This document shows, one piece after another, positions 47,506 to 60,491 of a DNA stretch of 64,000 bases. Position numbers and translations under genes: made by a program. A model generated the notes under the pieces. That model did not search any database, was not told where the DNA came from, and worked only from the letters and a program-made list of their open reading frames with translations. Source of the stretch: Mycobacterium botniense. Lineage in GTDB: Bacteria; Actinomycetota; Actinomycetes; Mycobacteriales; Mycobacteriaceae. The stretch covers positions 992,001-1,056,000 of the forward strand of contig NZ_BLKW01000002.1 of NCBI RefSeq assembly GCF_010723305.1. The letters run 5' to 3'. Positions within the stretch are counted from its first letter, which is position 1, and each line of letters starts with the position of its first letter.

Positions 47506-50500
47506 CTGCGGGCCTTCTGTTCGGCTTCGATCCGGTTGAGGGCTTCGCTCATATGCGCTCCCACCTTGGCGATGTACGGCTCGTCGATGACCTGGATGTG
47601 TTCGCCGCCGATGTGCACGATCTCCAAATCGGACACGTATTCACCCCATCCGCCGTCGGGTTGGCGGATGGCGTAGCGCGGCTCGAACATGATCGCGTCG
47701 TCGTGGTAGCGGTCGGCCATGTAGAGGGTGACATGCCCGTCGTATGGCTGGATCTGTACGGTGTCCAGCGCCCGGTTGTCCAGATATGAGGTGCGCTGGT
47801 GTTCGATGATCCCGGCCGGGATTTGCACACCGCTGGCCCTGACCGCTTCTAGAACGAATTTCACCTGACCCTCGTCGTCGAGTTGTTCGAGCTGCTCGTA
47901 GGGAATCTCGGGGATGGTGACGTTGAATGTGCGCTCGGCGAAGCGCGCGTAGCGCTCCCAGCGTTTGCGGATCTCCTCTTTGGTCTGCGGGATTTCTTCG
48001 CCGGGGCGCACGGTGTCGATGAGCCCAACGAACGGGATATCGCAACCCAGCCGTTTCAGCCCGATCGCGCACGCGTAGGCCAGCGCGCCGCCCAGCGACC
48101 ACCCGGCCAGAATGAACGGCCCCTCGCCCTGCATCTGCACCAGCCGGGGCACGTAGCGCAGCGCGCGTTCCTCGATCGTGCCCTCGACCCGCTCGAAACC
48201 ATACATCGGGGTGTCCGGCGGCAGGCGCTTGAGCAGGGGCTCGTACACCACCGTCGAACCGCCGGCCGGGTGGAACACGAACACCGGGATTTTCGTGGAG
48301 CCTTCCGCACGCGCCCGTAGGGTGCGGACGAACCCGTCGACTTGCCCGGCCTCCAGATGCTCACGCACCTTCTCGGCCAGCGCCTCGATCGTCGGTGCGG
48401 ACACCACATCCTCGACGGTGATCGGGCCGTCGGCGCGCTCGGCGAGCCGCTGTGCCATCTTGGCGGCGGTGTCCTCGTCGAGCGTGGGCAGCGGATTGAA
48501 GATGCCGCCCGGGGACTTGCCGGTGACAATCGCCCAGGTCGCGAACGTGACCCGCTCGGCGGCGTCGCGCGGCGGCACATCAGAGCTCAGCGCCTCGGCG
48601 ACCGCGCGCTGGTTGAGCGCCTGCGCGGCACCGGCCAGATTGGGCTGCGCGGCCGGACCCGACGGGTCCGTGGGCGGCGGCGGGACCGGTTGTGCGGCCG
48701 GGCCCGACGGGTCCGTGGGCGGCGGCGGGACCGGCGCATCCGGTGCCGCCGCTGCCGAATCCGGTTGAGCCGCCGGTGTCTGGGTCGCGGCCGTTTGGGC
48801 GCTGCTGAGCAATTCGGCTTGCTCTTTGGCGATCTCTTCGGCCGTCTTCGTCTTCTGGTATTCGTGCAGCTGCTGCACCTCGTCGCGGTGCTCGATCGCG
48901 TATTCGATCAGCTTCTCGACGTTGTAGAGGTTCGCGTCACGCACGGCCTGCAGTTGGATGGGCGGCAGGTCGAAGTCGTATTCGACACGGTTTTTGATGC
49001 GCACCGCCATCAGCGAATCCAGGCCCAGCTCGATCAGCGGCACCTCCCACGGCAGGTCTTCGGGTTCGTAACCCATCGCCGCTGAGACGATCGTGGCAAG
49101 CCGCTCGTGCACCGTTTCCCCGGAATCCGGTGACCATTTGGTGAAGCCGGCCGGCATGTTGCGCAATGTCAGGCTGTCGCGCAGGGTCTCGGCGTCCGGC
49201 TCGGCCTCAGCCGGCGCGGTCGCGGCTTCGGTGGTCTCCGTCGGCGCGGTCGCAGCGGTGATCACCGTGCCGGCACCCACCGCAGCCGGCAACCCCGCCA
49301 CCTGGCCGGCCCTGCTCACCAGCGCGTCGTAGACCAAAGTGAAGGACTCATCGATGCGGGCGTGCACCTGCACCGACGCCCCACCGGGATAACGGGCCAG
49401 CGTCGTCACCAGCCGCGCACCCGCACCCGGTACCGCCCGCTGCTCTGCCGCGATGAGCTGGGCATCCGGAAGTACCTGCGCGGCAGCTGCTTTCACCAAT
49501 TCAGTGAGGTTGGTTTCACCACGCGGCGCGTACTCCCACACGTGCCGACCGTCGGGCAGCGCGACGTGGGTGCCCGGCATGATCACCGAGCCGTCGCCGG
49601 CGAAATGCGCGTCGAGCCAGTGCTCTTTGCGTTTGAACCGGGTGGGGGGAATGTTGGCGTAGTCCTCGGGGCCTTTCGCGCGAGTGAACAACGTGCGCAT
49701 GTCCAAGTCGTGACCGTGCACATACAGCTGCGCCATCGCGGCGGTCATCGAGTCGACTTCATCCTGCTTACGCGCGAGCGTCGGGATCAGCTGCGCGTCA
49801 GGTAATCCCGCCGCGGCCGTCGTCAGGCCCACCTGCATCAGCGCCACCGGGTTGGGTGCGAGCTCTAAGAAGGTGGTGTGCCCGCTGTCGACGGCGTTGC
49901 GGATGCCGTGGGTGAAGTAGACCGAATGCCGCAGGCCCTTCTTCCAGTATTCGACGTCGTGGATGGTCTCGCCGGGCTTGATGTAGCGGCCCTCGTGCAC
50001 GGTCGAGAAGTACCCGATGGTGATGGGATGCGGCCGGATACCTTGCAATTCGGCGGACAGTTCGCCCAGCAGCGGATCCATCTGCGAGGTGTGGCTGGCG
50101 CCCTTGGTCTGAAACTTGCGGGCGAATTTGCCTTCGGCCTCACAGCGGGCGATGATCGCGTCCACCTGCGCGGGCGGACCGCCGATGACGGTCTGGTTGG
50201 GGGCGGCGTAGACGCAGACTTCCAGATCGGGGAAGTCGGAGAACACCGTTTTGATCTCCTCGGCAGAGTATTCCACCAGCGCCATCAGCCGGATGTACTC
50301 GCCGAACAGCATCGCCTCGCCCTCGCCCATCAGATGCGAGCGCGAGCAGATCGCGCGGGTGGCGTCCGCCAGCGACAACCCGCCCGCCAGGTAGGCCGCC
50401 GCGGCTTCGCCCAGCGACTGGCCCACCACCGCCGCCGGTTTGGCGCCATGGTGGCGGAGCAGCTCGCCCAGCGCAACCTGGATCGCGAAAATGGTGACCT

Positions 50501-52838
50501 GCGTGGTCTCGATGCCGTAATCCTTCGAGTCGTCGAGGATCAGCTCCACGATCGAATAGCCGCGCTCAATCTGCACGTAGGCGTCGACCTTGTCGATCCA
50601 CTCGGCGAAGACCGGGTTGCGCAGGTAGAGGTTCTTGGCCATCTTGCGGTGCTGGGCACCGAACCCGGCCAGCACCCATACCGGCCCGCTGGTGACCGGC
50701 CCGTCAGCCGAATACACGTTCGGCGCCTGCTTGCCCTCGGCGACCGCGCGCAGACCCTTGATCGCCTCCTCGTGGGTGCGGGCCAGCACCACCGCGCGTG
50801 AACGCCCGTGGTTGCGCCGTGACAGCGCCCGCCCGATCGACTCCAGCGATGATGCTTGTCCTTCAGGGCTTTCCATCCAGTCGGCCAGCTCCGCGGCCGC
50901 GGTTTTCTTGCGGGACGTCAGAAACGCTGAAACAGCCAGCGGCACAAGCGGAGTCACAGGCTCTGCGGCTTCCAGCTCCTGCAGCGCGATTTCCTTGAGC
51001 CGTTTGGCCTCCTCAGTCAGCCCCGGCAGCTCGGGCTCGTCCGCCGCTGGCTGCTGCTCGATGAATTCGCCGTACTCGTCGAAACGCACCCCGGTTGCGG
51101 GTGCCTCCGGGGTCGCGGGGGCTTCCGGTTGGGGCTCCGGCTCGTCGCGCTCGATCACGTCGCGGGGCAGCACTTCCCGCAACACCATGTGCGCGTTGGC
51201 GCCGCCGAACCCGAAACTGGACACCCCGGCAATCGCATACCCGCTGTAGCGCGGCCAGTCGGTGACGGTGTCGGCCACCTTCAGATGCAGCGCGTCGAAG
51301 TCGATGTGCGGGTTGGGCCCGGCGTAGTTGATCGACGGCGGCAGCTTGTCGTGCTGTAAGGCCAGCACCATCTTGGCCAGGCTGGCCACCCCGGCGGCCG
51401 ATTCCAGGTGCCCGATGTTGGTTTTGACCGCACCCAGCAACGCGGGCTTGTCGGCGGGGCGGCCCTTGCCGACCACGCGCCCCAGCGCTTCGGCCTCGAT
51501 CGGGTCGCCGAGGATGGTGCCGGTGCCGTGTGCCTCGATGTAGTCGACGGTGCGCGGGTCGATGCCGGCGTCTTTATAAGCGCGGCGCAGCACGTCAGCC
51601 TGGGCGTCGGGGTTGGGGATCAGCAGGCCCGAGGAGCGCCCGTCGTGGTTGACCGCGCTGCCGGCGATCACCGCCAGGATCTGGTCACCATCGCGGCGGG
51701 CGTCGTCAACCCGTTTGAGCACGAGCATCCCCGCACCCTCCGAGCGGGTGTAGCCGTCGGCGTCGGCGGAAAACGACTTGATCCGCCCGTCGGGAGCCAG
51801 TACCCCGCCGACCTCGTCGAAACCCACCGTGATCACCGGGGTGATCAGCGCGTTCACCCCGCCGGCGACGGCCACGTCACACTCGCCGGACCGCAGCGCT
51901 TGCACGGCCTGGTGGGTGGCGACCAACGAACTCGAGCAGGCGGTGTCCACCGCCACCGAGGGGCCACGGAAGTCGTAGAAGTAGGACACCCGGTTGGCGA
52001 TGATCGAGTGCGCGTTGCCGGTGATCGCGTACGGGTGAGTGACGGTCGGGTCCGACATGGCCAGGAAGGCATAGTCGGTGACCGAGGCGCCGATGAACAC
52101 CCCGACAGCCTGGCCGCGCAGACTCGACGCCGGGATCCGGGCGTTCTCCAGGGCTTCCCAGGTCAGCTCCAGCGCCATCCGTTGCTGTGGGTCGATGTTG
52201 TCGGCCTCGGTCTTCGACAGCGCGAAGAACTCCGAATCGAAGCCCTTGATGTCTTTCAAATAGCCGCCGCGGGTGCGGGCCCGGGCGACCCGCTCGGCGA
52301 TGCGGGGTTCACCGAGGAACTCCGACCAGCGGCCCTCCGGCGGGTCGGTGATTGCGTCGCGGCCCTCCAACAGCGCCTGCCAGGTTTCCTCCGGGGTGTT
52401 CATATCCCCGGGGAAACGGGTGGCCAACCCCACCACGGCGATATCGACCCGGTCGGCCGGCCCGGGGCGCGACCAGTCCTCGTCGTCACCGGTTTCGACC
52501 ACCGCGGGTTCGCCCTCAACGATGTAGGTGGCCAGCGAATCGATGGTCGGGTGCTGAAAGGCCACCGTCGCCGACAGCGTGACCCCGGTGCGGTCTTCGA
52601 TGTCAGCGGCCATCGCCACGGCATCGCGTGACGACAGACCCAACTCCACCATCGGCGTGGATTCGTCGATCGTGTCGGGGGACTTTCCGGTGGCGTTGCC
52701 CACCCACTCGCGCAGCCAGCGCCGCATCTCGGCGACTGTCATATCGGTGCGCGCGGGCCGTGACGCGGGGGAGTCCACCGCTGAGGTCACCGGATCTGAG
52801 TTCACCGGAGAAGTGCCGGAATCAGCCATACTCATCAT
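47502..52838 (-). CDS. pks13: Polyketide synthase Pks13 (mycolic acid condensase)
   Basis: A 1778-residue multidomain enzyme that joins the meromycoloyl chain from FadD32 to the carboxylated C24-C26 chain and transfers the product to trehalose. Domains in order: N-terminal ACP ([11 protein letters not shown], carrier Ser69); ketosynthase with Cys301 in VDTACSSSL and the His motifs EAHGTGT and TNIGHLE; acyltransferase ([13 protein letters not shown], near 815); C-terminal ACP ([15 protein letters not shown], near 1280); thioesterase ([13 protein letters not shown], near 1570). Catalytic residues of all five domains are present. It is about 45 residues longer than the M. tuberculosis protein, partly from a 15-residue tandem repeat between the second ACP and the thioesterase. 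The start overlaps the fadD32 stop. Confidence 0.97.
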   Translation of the reverse strand: MMSMADSGTSPVNSDPVTSAVDSPASRPARTDMTVAEMRRWLREWVGNATGKSPDTIDESTPMVELGLSSRDAVAMAADIEDRTGVTLSATVAFQHPTIDSLATYIVEGEPAVVETGDDEDWSRPGPADRVDIAVVGLATRFPGDMNTPEETWQALLEGRDAITDPPEGRWSEFLGEPRIAERVARARTRGGYLKDIKGFDSEFFALSKTEADNIDPQQRMALELTWEALENARIPASSLRGQAVGVFIGASVTDYAFLAMSDPTVTHPYAITGNAHSIIANRVSYFYDFRGPSVAVDTACSSSLVATHQAVQALRSGECDVAVAGGVNALITPVITVGFDEVGGVLAPDGRIKSFSADADGYTRSEGAGMLVLKRVDDARRDGDQILAVIAGSAVNHDGRSSGLLIPNPDAQADVLRRAYKDAGIDPRTVDYIEAHGTGTILGDPIEAEALGRVVGKGRPADKPALLGAVKTNIGHLESAAGVASLAKMVLALQHDKLPPSINYAGPNPHIDFDALHLKVADTVTDWPRYSGYAIAGVSSFGFGGANAHMVLREVLPRDVIERDEPEPQPEAPATPEAPATGVRFDEYGEFIEQQPAADEPELPGLTEEAKRLKEIALQELEAAEPVTPLVPLAVSAFLTSRKKTAAAELADWMESPEGQASSLESIGRALSRRNHGRSRAVVLARTHEEAIKGLRAVAEGKQAPNVYSADGPVTSGPVWVLAGFGAQHRKMAKNLYLRNPVFAEWIDKVDAYVQIERGYSIVELILDDSKDYGIETTQVTIFAIQVALGELLRHHGAKPAAVVGQSLGEAAAAYLAGGLSLADATRAICSRSHLMGEGEAMLFGEYIRLMALVEYSAEEIKTVFSDFPDLEVCVYAAPNQTVIGGPPAQVDAIIARCEAEGKFARKFQTKGASHTSQMDPLLGELSAELQGIRPHPITIGYFSTVHEGRYIKPGETIHDVEYWKKGLRHSVYFTHGIRNAVDSGHTTFLELAPNPVALMQVGLTTAAAGLPDAQLIPTLARKQDEVDSMTAAMAQLYVHGHDLDMRTLFTRAKGPEDYANIPPTRFKRKEHWLDAHFAGDGSVIMPGTHVALPDGRHVWEYAPRGETNLTELVKAAAAQVLPDAQLIAAEQRAVPGAGARLVTTLARYPGGASVQVHARIDESFTLVYDALVSRAGQVAGLPAAVGAGTVITAATAPTETTEAATAPAEAEPDAETLRDSLTLRNMPAGFTKWSPDSGETVHERLATIVSAAMGYEPEDLPWEVPLIELGLDSLMAVRIKNRVEYDFDLPPIQLQAVRDANLYNVEKLIEYAIEHRDEVQQLHEYQKTKTAEEIAKEQAELLSSAQTAATQTPAAQPDSAAAAPDAPVPPPPTDPSGPAAQPVPPPPTDPSGPAAQPNLAGAAQALNQRAVAEALSSDVPPRDAAERVTFATWAIVTGKSPGGIFNPLPTLDEDTAAKMAQRLAERADGPITVEDVVSAPTIEALAEKVREHLEAGQVDGFVRTLRARAEGSTKIPVFVFHPAGGSTVVYEPLLKRLPPDTPMYGFERVEGTIEERALRYVPRLVQMQGEGPFILAGWSLGGALAYACAIGLKRLGCDIPFVGLIDTVRPGEEIPQTKEEIRKRWERYARFAERTFNVTIPEIPYEQLEQLDDEGQVKFVLEAVRASGVQIPAGIIEHQRTSYLDNRALDTVQIQPYDGHVTLYMADRYHDDAIMFEPRYAIRQPDGGWGEYVSDLEIVHIGGEHIQVIDEPYIAKVGAHMSEALNRIEAEQKARR
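48645..48734 (-). repeat. 45-bp in-frame tandem repeat in the Pks13 linker
   Basis: Two adjacent copies of a 45-base unit encode [15 protein letters not shown] twice in a row, in the Ala/Pro-rich linker before the thioesterase domain. The copies differ by very few bases, so the duplication is fairly recent. Confidence 0.85.
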
Positions 52839-54733
52839 TTGGCCTCGTCAGCGAAAACGGTGGGGGATGCGACGCCGCGGCGCAGGCTGCCGTCCAGGTA
52901 GGCGGCACGACAAGCACGCCGCCCGATCTTGCCGCTGGAGGTGCGCGGGACGGTTCCGGCCTGCACCAGCAGCACATCACGCACGGTGACGCCGTGCCGG
53001 ACGGCGATGGCCGCGCGGATGTCGTCGGTGATCGGCTGGGGATCGAGTTTGTGCGCGCCGGGAGCGCGTTCGGCGACGATGACCAACTGCTCGGAGGTGT
53101 CGTCAGGATCGTAGGTGAGCCCGCTGTGCGGGTTGTCGAACACCTCTCTGGGCAGCTGGTTGGCCGGCACCGAGAAGGCGGCGACGAAGCCGGTGCGCAA
53201 CGCCCGGCTGGCTTCCTGCGCCGAGAACTCGAGGTCTTGGGGATAGTGGTTGCGGCCGTCGACGATGACCAGGTCTTTGATGCGCCCGGTGATGTAGAGG
53301 TTGCCCTGGTAGAAGGTGCCGTAGTCGCCGGTGCGCACCCACAGCCCGTCGTCGGGAGCGCCTTCGGCGTGTGAGGGGCTGGTCCGCGACTTGAGGATGT
53401 TCTTGAACGTCTCCTGGGTTTCCTTGTCGCGGTTCCAGTACCCGCTGCCCATGTTGTTGCCGTGCAGCCAGATCTCGCCGATCTGGCCGTCCGGCAGTTC
53501 GCTGGCTGTCTCCGGGTCGACGATGGCCGCCCATTCGTCGATGCCGATCTTGCCGGTGGACACCTGGGCGACGGCGTTGGGCGCGTCAGCATCGACCTCC
53601 ACGAAGCGGTGGTTGTTGAGCGCCTCCCGGTCGACGTAGATGATGGTGGGCGCCTCGGACATCGGGGTGCTCGAGACATACAGCGTCGCCTCGGCCAACC
53701 CGTAGGCGGGCTTGATCGCGGTGTCGCGTAACCCGAACCGCCGGAACGCGTCATGGAACTTGCGCATCGATGCGACCGAGATCGGCTCGCTGCCGTTGAG
53801 GATTCCCTTGACATTGCGAAGATCCAGCGGCGGCTCGCCGTCTTTGGGCACACCACGCACGGCGGCGTGCTCGAACGCGAAGTTAGGCGCAACGGAGTAG
53901 ACCTCGCCGTTGTCGTTCTCGTCCTGGCGCGCCATGGCGCGCAGCCAGCGGATCGGGCGGCGCACAAAGGCGGCCGGTGTCATGAACGTATTGGACTGGC
54001 CGAGCACCGGTGAGAGCATGATCGCGATCAGACCCATATCGTGGAAAAACGGCAACCACGTCACACCACGATCGCCCTCTTTGCCGTCAAAGCTGTATAA
54101 CACCTGGACCACGTTGGTGGCCAGATTCAGGTGGGTGATCTCCACGCCGGTCGGGACACGGGTCGAGCCGGAGGTGTACTGCAGGTAGGCGATGGTGTCC
54201 GGATCGGTGTCATCGGGGGGTTGCCAGGTGGCGGCGACCTCATCGGGTACCGCGTCAACAGCAATGATGCGGGGTCGTTCTTTGGCGGGACGGGTGCGGA
54301 AAAATTTGCTCACCCCCTCGGCGGAATCACTTGTGGTCAGAATCGCTGCGGGAGTGCAATCGTCGAGTACGGCATGAAGCCGGCCAACGTGACCCGGTTC
54401 CGCCGGATCGAACAGTGGTACCGCGATCCGCCCGGCGTACAAGGTGCCGAAAAAGGACACGAGGTAGTCCAGATTCTGAGGGCACAGGATGGCGATGCGG
54501 TCCCCGGGCTGGGTGACCTGCTGCAGACGGGCACCGACTGCCCGGTTGCGGGCGGCGAAGCGGGCCCATGAGATATCCCGCGCGACGCCGTCCCGCTCGG
54601 TGGAGTAATCGAGGAACCGGTAAGCCAGCTTCTCCCCGCGGACCTTCGCCCACCGCTCCACGTGACGAACCAGATTGGCATTCTCCGGAAATCTGATGTG
54701 TCCGTTCACGATGAACGGGTTGTGGTACGCCAT
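52835..54733 (-). CDS. fadD32: Long-chain fatty-acyl-AMP ligase FadD32
   Basis: A 632-residue FAAL. The ATP/AMP site is [19 protein letters not shown], the substrate-pocket region has [14 protein letters not shown], the A8 hinge region is [19 protein letters not shown], and the C-terminal catalytic-lysine loop is [12 protein letters not shown]. It activates the meromycolic acid as an acyl-adenylate and loads it onto the N-terminal ACP of Pks13. The ATG at 54733 follows AGGAGAG. It is the first gene of the fadD32-pks13-accD4 operon, with ATGA overlaps to the next genes. Confidence 0.97.
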   Translation of the reverse strand: MAYHNPFIVNGHIRFPENANLVRHVERWAKVRGEKLAYRFLDYSTERDGVARDISWARFAARNRAVGARLQQVTQPGDRIAILCPQNLDYLVSFFGTLYAGRIAVPLFDPAEPGHVGRLHAVLDDCTPAAILTTSDSAEGVSKFFRTRPAKERPRIIAVDAVPDEVAATWQPPDDTDPDTIAYLQYTSGSTRVPTGVEITHLNLATNVVQVLYSFDGKEGDRGVTWLPFFHDMGLIAIMLSPVLGQSNTFMTPAAFVRRPIRWLRAMARQDENDNGEVYSVAPNFAFEHAAVRGVPKDGEPPLDLRNVKGILNGSEPISVASMRKFHDAFRRFGLRDTAIKPAYGLAEATLYVSSTPMSEAPTIIYVDREALNNHRFVEVDADAPNAVAQVSTGKIGIDEWAAIVDPETASELPDGQIGEIWLHGNNMGSGYWNRDKETQETFKNILKSRTSPSHAEGAPDDGLWVRTGDYGTFYQGNLYITGRIKDLVIVDGRNHYPQDLEFSAQEASRALRTGFVAAFSVPANQLPREVFDNPHSGLTYDPDDTSEQLVIVAERAPGAHKLDPQPITDDIRAAIAVRHGVTVRDVLLVQAGTVPRTSSGKIGRRACRAAYLDGSLRRGVASPTVFADEAK

Positions 54734-55059
54734 GCCACTCTCCTGTCACACGACTACTCCGGTGTATCGGCTCGGCCTGCGCGACGCCGCACGCTCAGGT
54801 CGCGCCGGTCGTTGGGTAACGCCAAACTTCACAGATGCTACAGATGCGCACACGTCCATTAGCACGGCGTTGGACTCGTCGGGCCTCCCTGCAATCCTTC
54901 TTAATTTCCTCTTAATGTTACGGGTCGGTATCCGGCGAACCAAATCAGAAGGTACCGCGTGAAAGGCCGTTCAGCGGTGCGGTGATGCGGCGATGTCGGC
55001 AAACCGGCCTCACGGAGCTGAACCGGTCGCGCCGTCACCGGTGCCGGTCCTCGGGCGGG
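54734..55059. other. Intergenic promoter region of the fadD32 operon
   Basis: A 326-base stretch with no gene. It includes an A/T-rich block at about 54896-54925 (CTTAATTTCCTCTTAATGTTA), which stands out from its surroundings and is a candidate promoter or regulator site for the leftward operon. The ribosome-binding site AGGAGAG is at its left end. Confidence 0.5.
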
Positions 55060-56079
55060 CTACCCGTGTTTGGGATGCGGCGCGTGGTCGATGAGGTTCC
55101 GCGCCCAGTTCAACGTCCACTCGGTGGCTGACTGCCCATCGAGGCTCCAGAACTGGGTGGTGGCATACATGGCGTGTACGGGTTGGCCCGCGCCGCCGGC
55201 CAGCGTGTCGAGGGTCTTGGGCAAGTTGGCGAGGCTGAACGCCTGCTCGGGGGCAGCGCAGATCAAGTCGCCGGGCGCGCAGATTTCATTGGTCCGGTCG
55301 TCGAGCACGCCGAAACCGCCCGGCCGTTTGCCGGTCATCGTCAGTCCGAGCCCGGACAGGACCGGCACCTCGTGCAACGTGATCTCAGCGCCCTCACCGG
55401 GGGGGTTGGGGCCGATATCTTTGCCCACCCCGATCTGCCGGCGCCCATCGGCGATCAATGTGACACCCAGGACCAAATCCGGGTCGACGGGTCCGCGTCC
55501 ATTGCCAATGTCGCTGGCGATGTCGCCGGCGATCACCGCGCCCTGCGAGAACCCGATCAGCACATAGCTGGTCAACGGGCACTTCTTGTTCATATCGAGC
55601 ATGGCCTGAACGGTCGCGCGGGTGCCTTCCGCCCGGCTGTCGTTGTAAGACATCTGGGTATCGGTGCTTAACGGGTTGTGAAACTGCGCGGTGTACGGAA
55701 CCGTGTACTCCTCGACCCTGCTGGCCGGAAACTGCTCGGCCAGCGGCCGGGTGATGTTGAGCAGCAATGCTTTGGGGAACTGCACCGGGTTAAAGGGGTT
55801 GTCGTGCAGCGAGGACTCCCACGTTCCGGGAACGGCGATCACCTCGACATCGGGGCAGCTGGCGTTCTGAAAAGCCGGCCGGGGTTTTTTCGCGTGCGGC
55901 GGGGTGCTGCTCGGCGGCACGATACTGGGCGGCACCGCGGTGGGCGGGGACTCCGGGTGACGGACGATGACCACCGCGACAGCGACCGCCAGGGCGACCG
56001 CAACGGCCGCCGCGGCGGCGGCGAGCAGCCCCAGGATTCGGTGACGTCGACGCCGAGAGCTCTTCGGGCTTTTAGTCAT
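55060..56079 (-). CDS. culp6: Cutinase-like envelope lipase/thioesterase (Rv3802c/Culp6 type)
   Basis: A 339-residue membrane-anchored serine hydrolase. A basic N-terminus (KSSRRRRHR) and one Ala/Val-rich helix (residues 16-40) anchor it, followed by a Pro-rich stalk. The cutinase domain starts with [16 protein letters not shown], has the nucleophile in [15 protein letters not shown], and ends in [14 protein letters not shown]. Rv3802c has phospholipase and thioesterase activity and is essential in M. tuberculosis. The ATG at 56079 gives the family length (336 in M. tuberculosis). A longer frame from 56196 is unlikely. Confidence 0.95.
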   Translation of the reverse strand: MTKSPKSSRRRRHRILGLLAAAAAAVAVALAVAVAVVIVRHPESPPTAVPPSIVPPSSTPPHAKKPRPAFQNASCPDVEVIAVPGTWESSLHDNPFNPVQFPKALLLNITRPLAEQFPASRVEEYTVPYTAQFHNPLSTDTQMSYNDSRAEGTRATVQAMLDMNKKCPLTSYVLIGFSQGAVIAGDIASDIGNGRGPVDPDLVLGVTLIADGRRQIGVGKDIGPNPPGEGAEITLHEVPVLSGLGLTMTGKRPGGFGVLDDRTNEICAPGDLICAAPEQAFSLANLPKTLDTLAGGAGQPVHAMYATTQFWSLDGQSATEWTLNWARNLIDHAPHPKHG

Positions 56080-56256
56080 CGTGTCCGCCCCGTAGAGCCG
56101 AACGGTCGTGAACCAGTCGGCGGCGGGATCGTCCACCAGGGCCGCCCGCTGTGCAGGGGAATGCGGCCCGTCCACTCCTGCGCTGCACGCTTCCACGGTA
56201 CCGGCTCACCGCCGCGTCCCGTCCCGGCGGAATGCGCCCGGAAGCTCCGGGCCGCG

Positions 56257-57156
56257 CTAGCGGATCGCGCCGACGATATCGCCGGACATGGCAGCCAGTT
56301 CCGCTTTCCAGGAGCCCCAGCCGTTGTCCCCGCCGCCCGGGAAGTCGAAGTGGCCGTTGTGCCCGCCGACGTTGCGGTACTGCTGGTAAAACATCCGGCT
56401 GTTCCCCATCGCCTCTCCGGCTTGGCCGATCATGGCGGCGGGATCGCTGGCGGCCATGTCGGTGGGGCTGAAGACCCAGATCCGGCTGTTGTTCTGCGCC
56501 AGCAGCGCGGCGTGCACGTAGGGGTCGTGCCACTTCCACCGGCCCAGCTGCGGCGCGCCCCACATGCCGTACGAATCCACCCCGCCGAACTGCGCCATGC
56601 CGGCAGTGATGGCGCCGTTGGTGGTGGTGTTCGACGGGTACAGGAAGCCCGACATCGAACCGGCGTAGCCGAATCGGTCGGGGTGGAAGCAGGCCAGCGC
56701 CATCGCCGCGTAGCCCCCCTGCGAGGCACCCACAACGGCGTGGCCGCCGGGCGCCAGTCCTTTGTTGGCCGCCAGCCAGTCAGGTAGCTCGCTGGACAGG
56801 AAGGTTTCCCACTGCTTGCTGCCGTCTTGTTCCCAGTTGGTGTACATGCTGTAGGCGCCGCCCGCCGGTGCCACCACCGAAATGCCTTTGCCGGCAAGGG
56901 TGTTCATCGCGTTACCCGCGGTCACCCAGTTGCTGACATCTGGGGCGGCGTTGAACGCGTCCAGCAGGTACACCGCATGGGGCCCACCCGCCATGAAGCT
57001 CACCGGGATGTCGCGGCCCATCGAGGGCGACGGCACCATCAGGTTTTCGACACTGGCCGCGTGAGTCGAGCCGATGTGAGTCGCGGCAATCGCGCCCAAT
57101 CCCGCCGTCAGCGCGACCGTCCACAGCACGCGTAGCAGCACCGACACACCCCTCAT
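56257..57156 (-). CDS. fbpD: MPT51/FbpD, Ag85-related secreted protein
   Basis: A 299-residue secreted protein, the same length as MPT51 (Rv3803c). The signal peptide (RVLWTVALTAGLGAIAATH) is followed by [20 protein letters not shown], the Ag85-family opening. VGASQGGYAAMALACFHPDRFGYAGSMSGFLYPSNTTTNG and VGGHNGHFDFPGGGDNGWG are conserved. MPT51 is reported to lack mycolyltransferase activity and to bind fibronectin and matrix sugars. The ATG at 57156 was chosen over longer frames because it opens directly into the signal peptide. Confidence 0.95.
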   Translation of the reverse strand: MRGVSVLLRVLWTVALTAGLGAIAATHIGSTHAASVENLMVPSPSMGRDIPVSFMAGGPHAVYLLDAFNAAPDVSNWVTAGNAMNTLAGKGISVVAPAGGAYSMYTNWEQDGSKQWETFLSSELPDWLAANKGLAPGGHAVVGASQGGYAAMALACFHPDRFGYAGSMSGFLYPSNTTTNGAITAGMAQFGGVDSYGMWGAPQLGRWKWHDPYVHAALLAQNNSRIWVFSPTDMAASDPAAMIGQAGEAMGNSRMFYQQYRNVGGHNGHFDFPGGGDNGWGSWKAELAAMSGDIVGAIR

Positions 57157-57325
57157 TTCCACCTCACTCGTCTCTGGCTCGCCGGCCCGGCAACCCCATC
57201 TCGCAAGGTAGTGAACCACACCACCGCTAAGAGGATGCCGAAAATGGCTCACGGCGACGACCGCTGGGATCATCGCCGTGAGCCGGATCTGCGGACATCC
57301 GCGCAATGCGGGACTACGTGGTGGA

Positions 57326-58351
<1,026 letters not shown>

Positions 58352-58519
58352 TCACTTGTCAGGTCCGACTGCCCGCGACCGGCGCGGCAGTGCTCGTGTA
58401 GTCAACCACATGTATCTGGGGCCGCTCTCCTCGAGTAGGCCGTGTGGCCTCTGTGGGCCGAGTTCTCGGCGAGCCGCCCACGCCGGGTCTGCCGCCGCTG
58501 CTGCGCGGGCCGGCCGCTG

Positions 58520-60403
58520 TCAGGGACCGGTCGCCGGCAGACCCGTATAGCCGGTGGCGCCCCCGTCGCGCACCTCCAGCCCGCACCTGATGAGCTCGTA
58601 GAGCGGAACCCGGTCGATTCGGTACGTGGTGAATTGGTAGGCGTGCAGCAGGTTTGACAGAAACCGATGGAAGGTCATCGGGGCGCGCACCGAATTGAGC
58701 ACCGCCGCCGTCGCCGGGCATTGCAGCGCCGCCCGCGCTTGGTCCACCCACGCGGGATCCAGGTAGGGCGGCACACCCACGAACGGGCCCTCGGCGATGG
58801 CCCAATCCGGAAACAGGTTTTTGTCATGGCCGATGCGGCCGTGTTTCAGGCGCGCCGTGTGCGCCGCCAGTGGATTCGCCAGGCCGATCTGATCGATCAC
58901 CCGCACGTCGAGGCCCACATTCATGCCGACCATGCCGATATTGGTGAAAAATACTGTGTGAGGACCTTTTTCGGTTGAACGCTGACTGGGTGCAGTTCCC
59001 CGGCGTGGCGGCGGGGCCGCCGGCACGACATCCCATTGGGTGTAGTTGCCCGACGGCAACAGCAGCGCCCCGGCGGGTGTGTTGTTGAGCGTCTCCACAA
59101 TCGCGCGCATCCGCGGGTAATTCAGGTAATCGGCAGCGGTCAGCGGGTGCGCGTGCCCGGTCGCCTGCGCGTAAAAACGGCGCTCATCGACGATCCCCGA
59201 GTAGGTGACCCGGGTGGCGTCGTCGCCCATGCCCGGTGAGTTCGCGGCCCACAGCGACCAGCCCGCGATCGCCACCCACAGCGCGCTCACCGTGCCTGTT
59301 AACCAATAGCCGGTTTCCCGCGTGAATGTCGTGTCGGCGGGCGACACCACAGGAATAACCGCAACCGGTGCCAGCAAACAAAACAGGGGTGCCAGCAACA
59401 CGCGGCCGTGCATAAAATCGCCGCCTTGCCGGATCCAGTACAGCGCCTGCAACACCCCGCTGACCAGCATGAAGACCACCACCGCCGCGGGGTTGTGCAC
59501 CGCGCGGGCGAGTAGGCCGTAACCGGGCGACAACAGTTGTCGGGTCGACCCTGGCCGGGGCCGGCCGATCACCAGCAGCGCACCCATCGCGCACATCAAC
59601 ACCGCCGGCACCCACAGCGCGTAGGGCCGGTTGAAATTGGCCAGATAGATCATGCCCTGCGCCCATTTGTCGCCGGCGGCGTCCTTGGCCAGCGCGGTGC
59701 CGGGCACCAGCAACGCGTAATAGCCCATCCGAAAGATCTCGCAGGCAACCGGAAGCAGCCCGCCGGCCGCCACGACGAGAACCCGCCGGCGCCAGCCCTG
59801 AGCGGCTACCAGCATCATGATGAGCGCCAGCCCGCCGATCAGCGCCAGTTCCGGGCGCACCAGCACGCTCAGGCCCGCGACAAAAGCCAGTGCGGCGGTG
59901 AATGCCGGGCCCTCCGGACGGGCCCGCGGCGCCTGCGACCAACACACCATCATCCACCACAGCAAGCCCAGATAGGCCAGCACCAGCCCGTTCTCCAAAC
60001 CGGATGTCGCGAAGTCGCGTGCGGGGGGGATCGCGAGATAAACCAGCGTCCCGGCCGGCAGCAACACCGCGCGACGGCCCTGCAAGCTGGGAGCGTAGAG
60101 GCGGGCCGCGCCCAGCATGACCAACACCATGCCCAGCACCGACAGCACCAACGCCAGCACCAGCGCCACGTACTCCAGCCGCATGGGTCCGCCGACCCAG
60201 CCGCCTGCATACAGCAATAAAGTCCACACTGTGGAGGTGTTCGCCTCCACCCGCTCGCCGGCGTTGAACACCGGTCCATTGCCGGCCAGCAGGTTGCGCA
60301 CTGTGCGGAGCACGATGAGCCCGTCGTCGGCGATCCAGCGTCGTTGCCAGGCTCCCCAGCCGAACAGCACCGCGACCACCGCAACACTCACCCAGAGGCT
60401 CAC
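58520..60403 (-). CDS. aftB: Terminal beta-(1,2) arabinofuranosyltransferase AftB
   Basis: A GT-C membrane enzyme of 627 residues from the GTG at 60403, the same length as Rv3805c. The family start VSLWVSVAVVAVLFGWG is followed by the first periplasmic loop WIADDGLIVLRTVRNLLAGN, whose Asp pair is the likely catalytic/metal site, and ERVEANTSTVWT. About nine further helices and a soluble C-terminal domain with LLLPSGNYTQWDVVP and IGHDKNLFPDWAIAEGP follow. It adds the last arabinose to arabinan using decaprenyl-phosphoryl arabinose. A GTG at 60514 would overlap ubiA and add 37 residues; the choice is uncertain. Confidence 0.93.
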   Translation of the reverse strand: MSLWVSVAVVAVLFGWGAWQRRWIADDGLIVLRTVRNLLAGNGPVFNAGERVEANTSTVWTLLLYAGGWVGGPMRLEYVALVLALVLSVLGMVLVMLGAARLYAPSLQGRRAVLLPAGTLVYLAIPPARDFATSGLENGLVLAYLGLLWWMMVCWSQAPRARPEGPAFTAALAFVAGLSVLVRPELALIGGLALIMMLVAAQGWRRRVLVVAAGGLLPVACEIFRMGYYALLVPGTALAKDAAGDKWAQGMIYLANFNRPYALWVPAVLMCAMGALLVIGRPRPGSTRQLLSPGYGLLARAVHNPAAVVVFMLVSGVLQALYWIRQGGDFMHGRVLLAPLFCLLAPVAVIPVVSPADTTFTRETGYWLTGTVSALWVAIAGWSLWAANSPGMGDDATRVTYSGIVDERRFYAQATGHAHPLTAADYLNYPRMRAIVETLNNTPAGALLLPSGNYTQWDVVPAAPPPRRGTAPSQRSTEKGPHTVFFTNIGMVGMNVGLDVRVIDQIGLANPLAAHTARLKHGRIGHDKNLFPDWAIAEGPFVGVPPYLDPAWVDQARAALQCPATAAVLNSVRAPMTFHRFLSNLLHAYQFTTYRIDRVPLYELIRCGLEVRDGGATGYTGLPATGP

Positions 60404-60491
60404 CCGTGCCGTGGTCTGGTAGGGAAATAACGGCCGGCTCGCCGGCCCGGCTGCGGGTCGGCGGGCCGTGAGCGTGGTCTTGGGACTCGGA

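Noticed and set aside
51408..52631. 407-codon open frame on the plus strand opposite pks13
   Set aside because: It is antisense to the ketosynthase domain. High GC with biased third positions creates long antisense frames, and the composition (Asp, Arg, Gly, His) is typical of such shadows. The same applies to 49878-50801.
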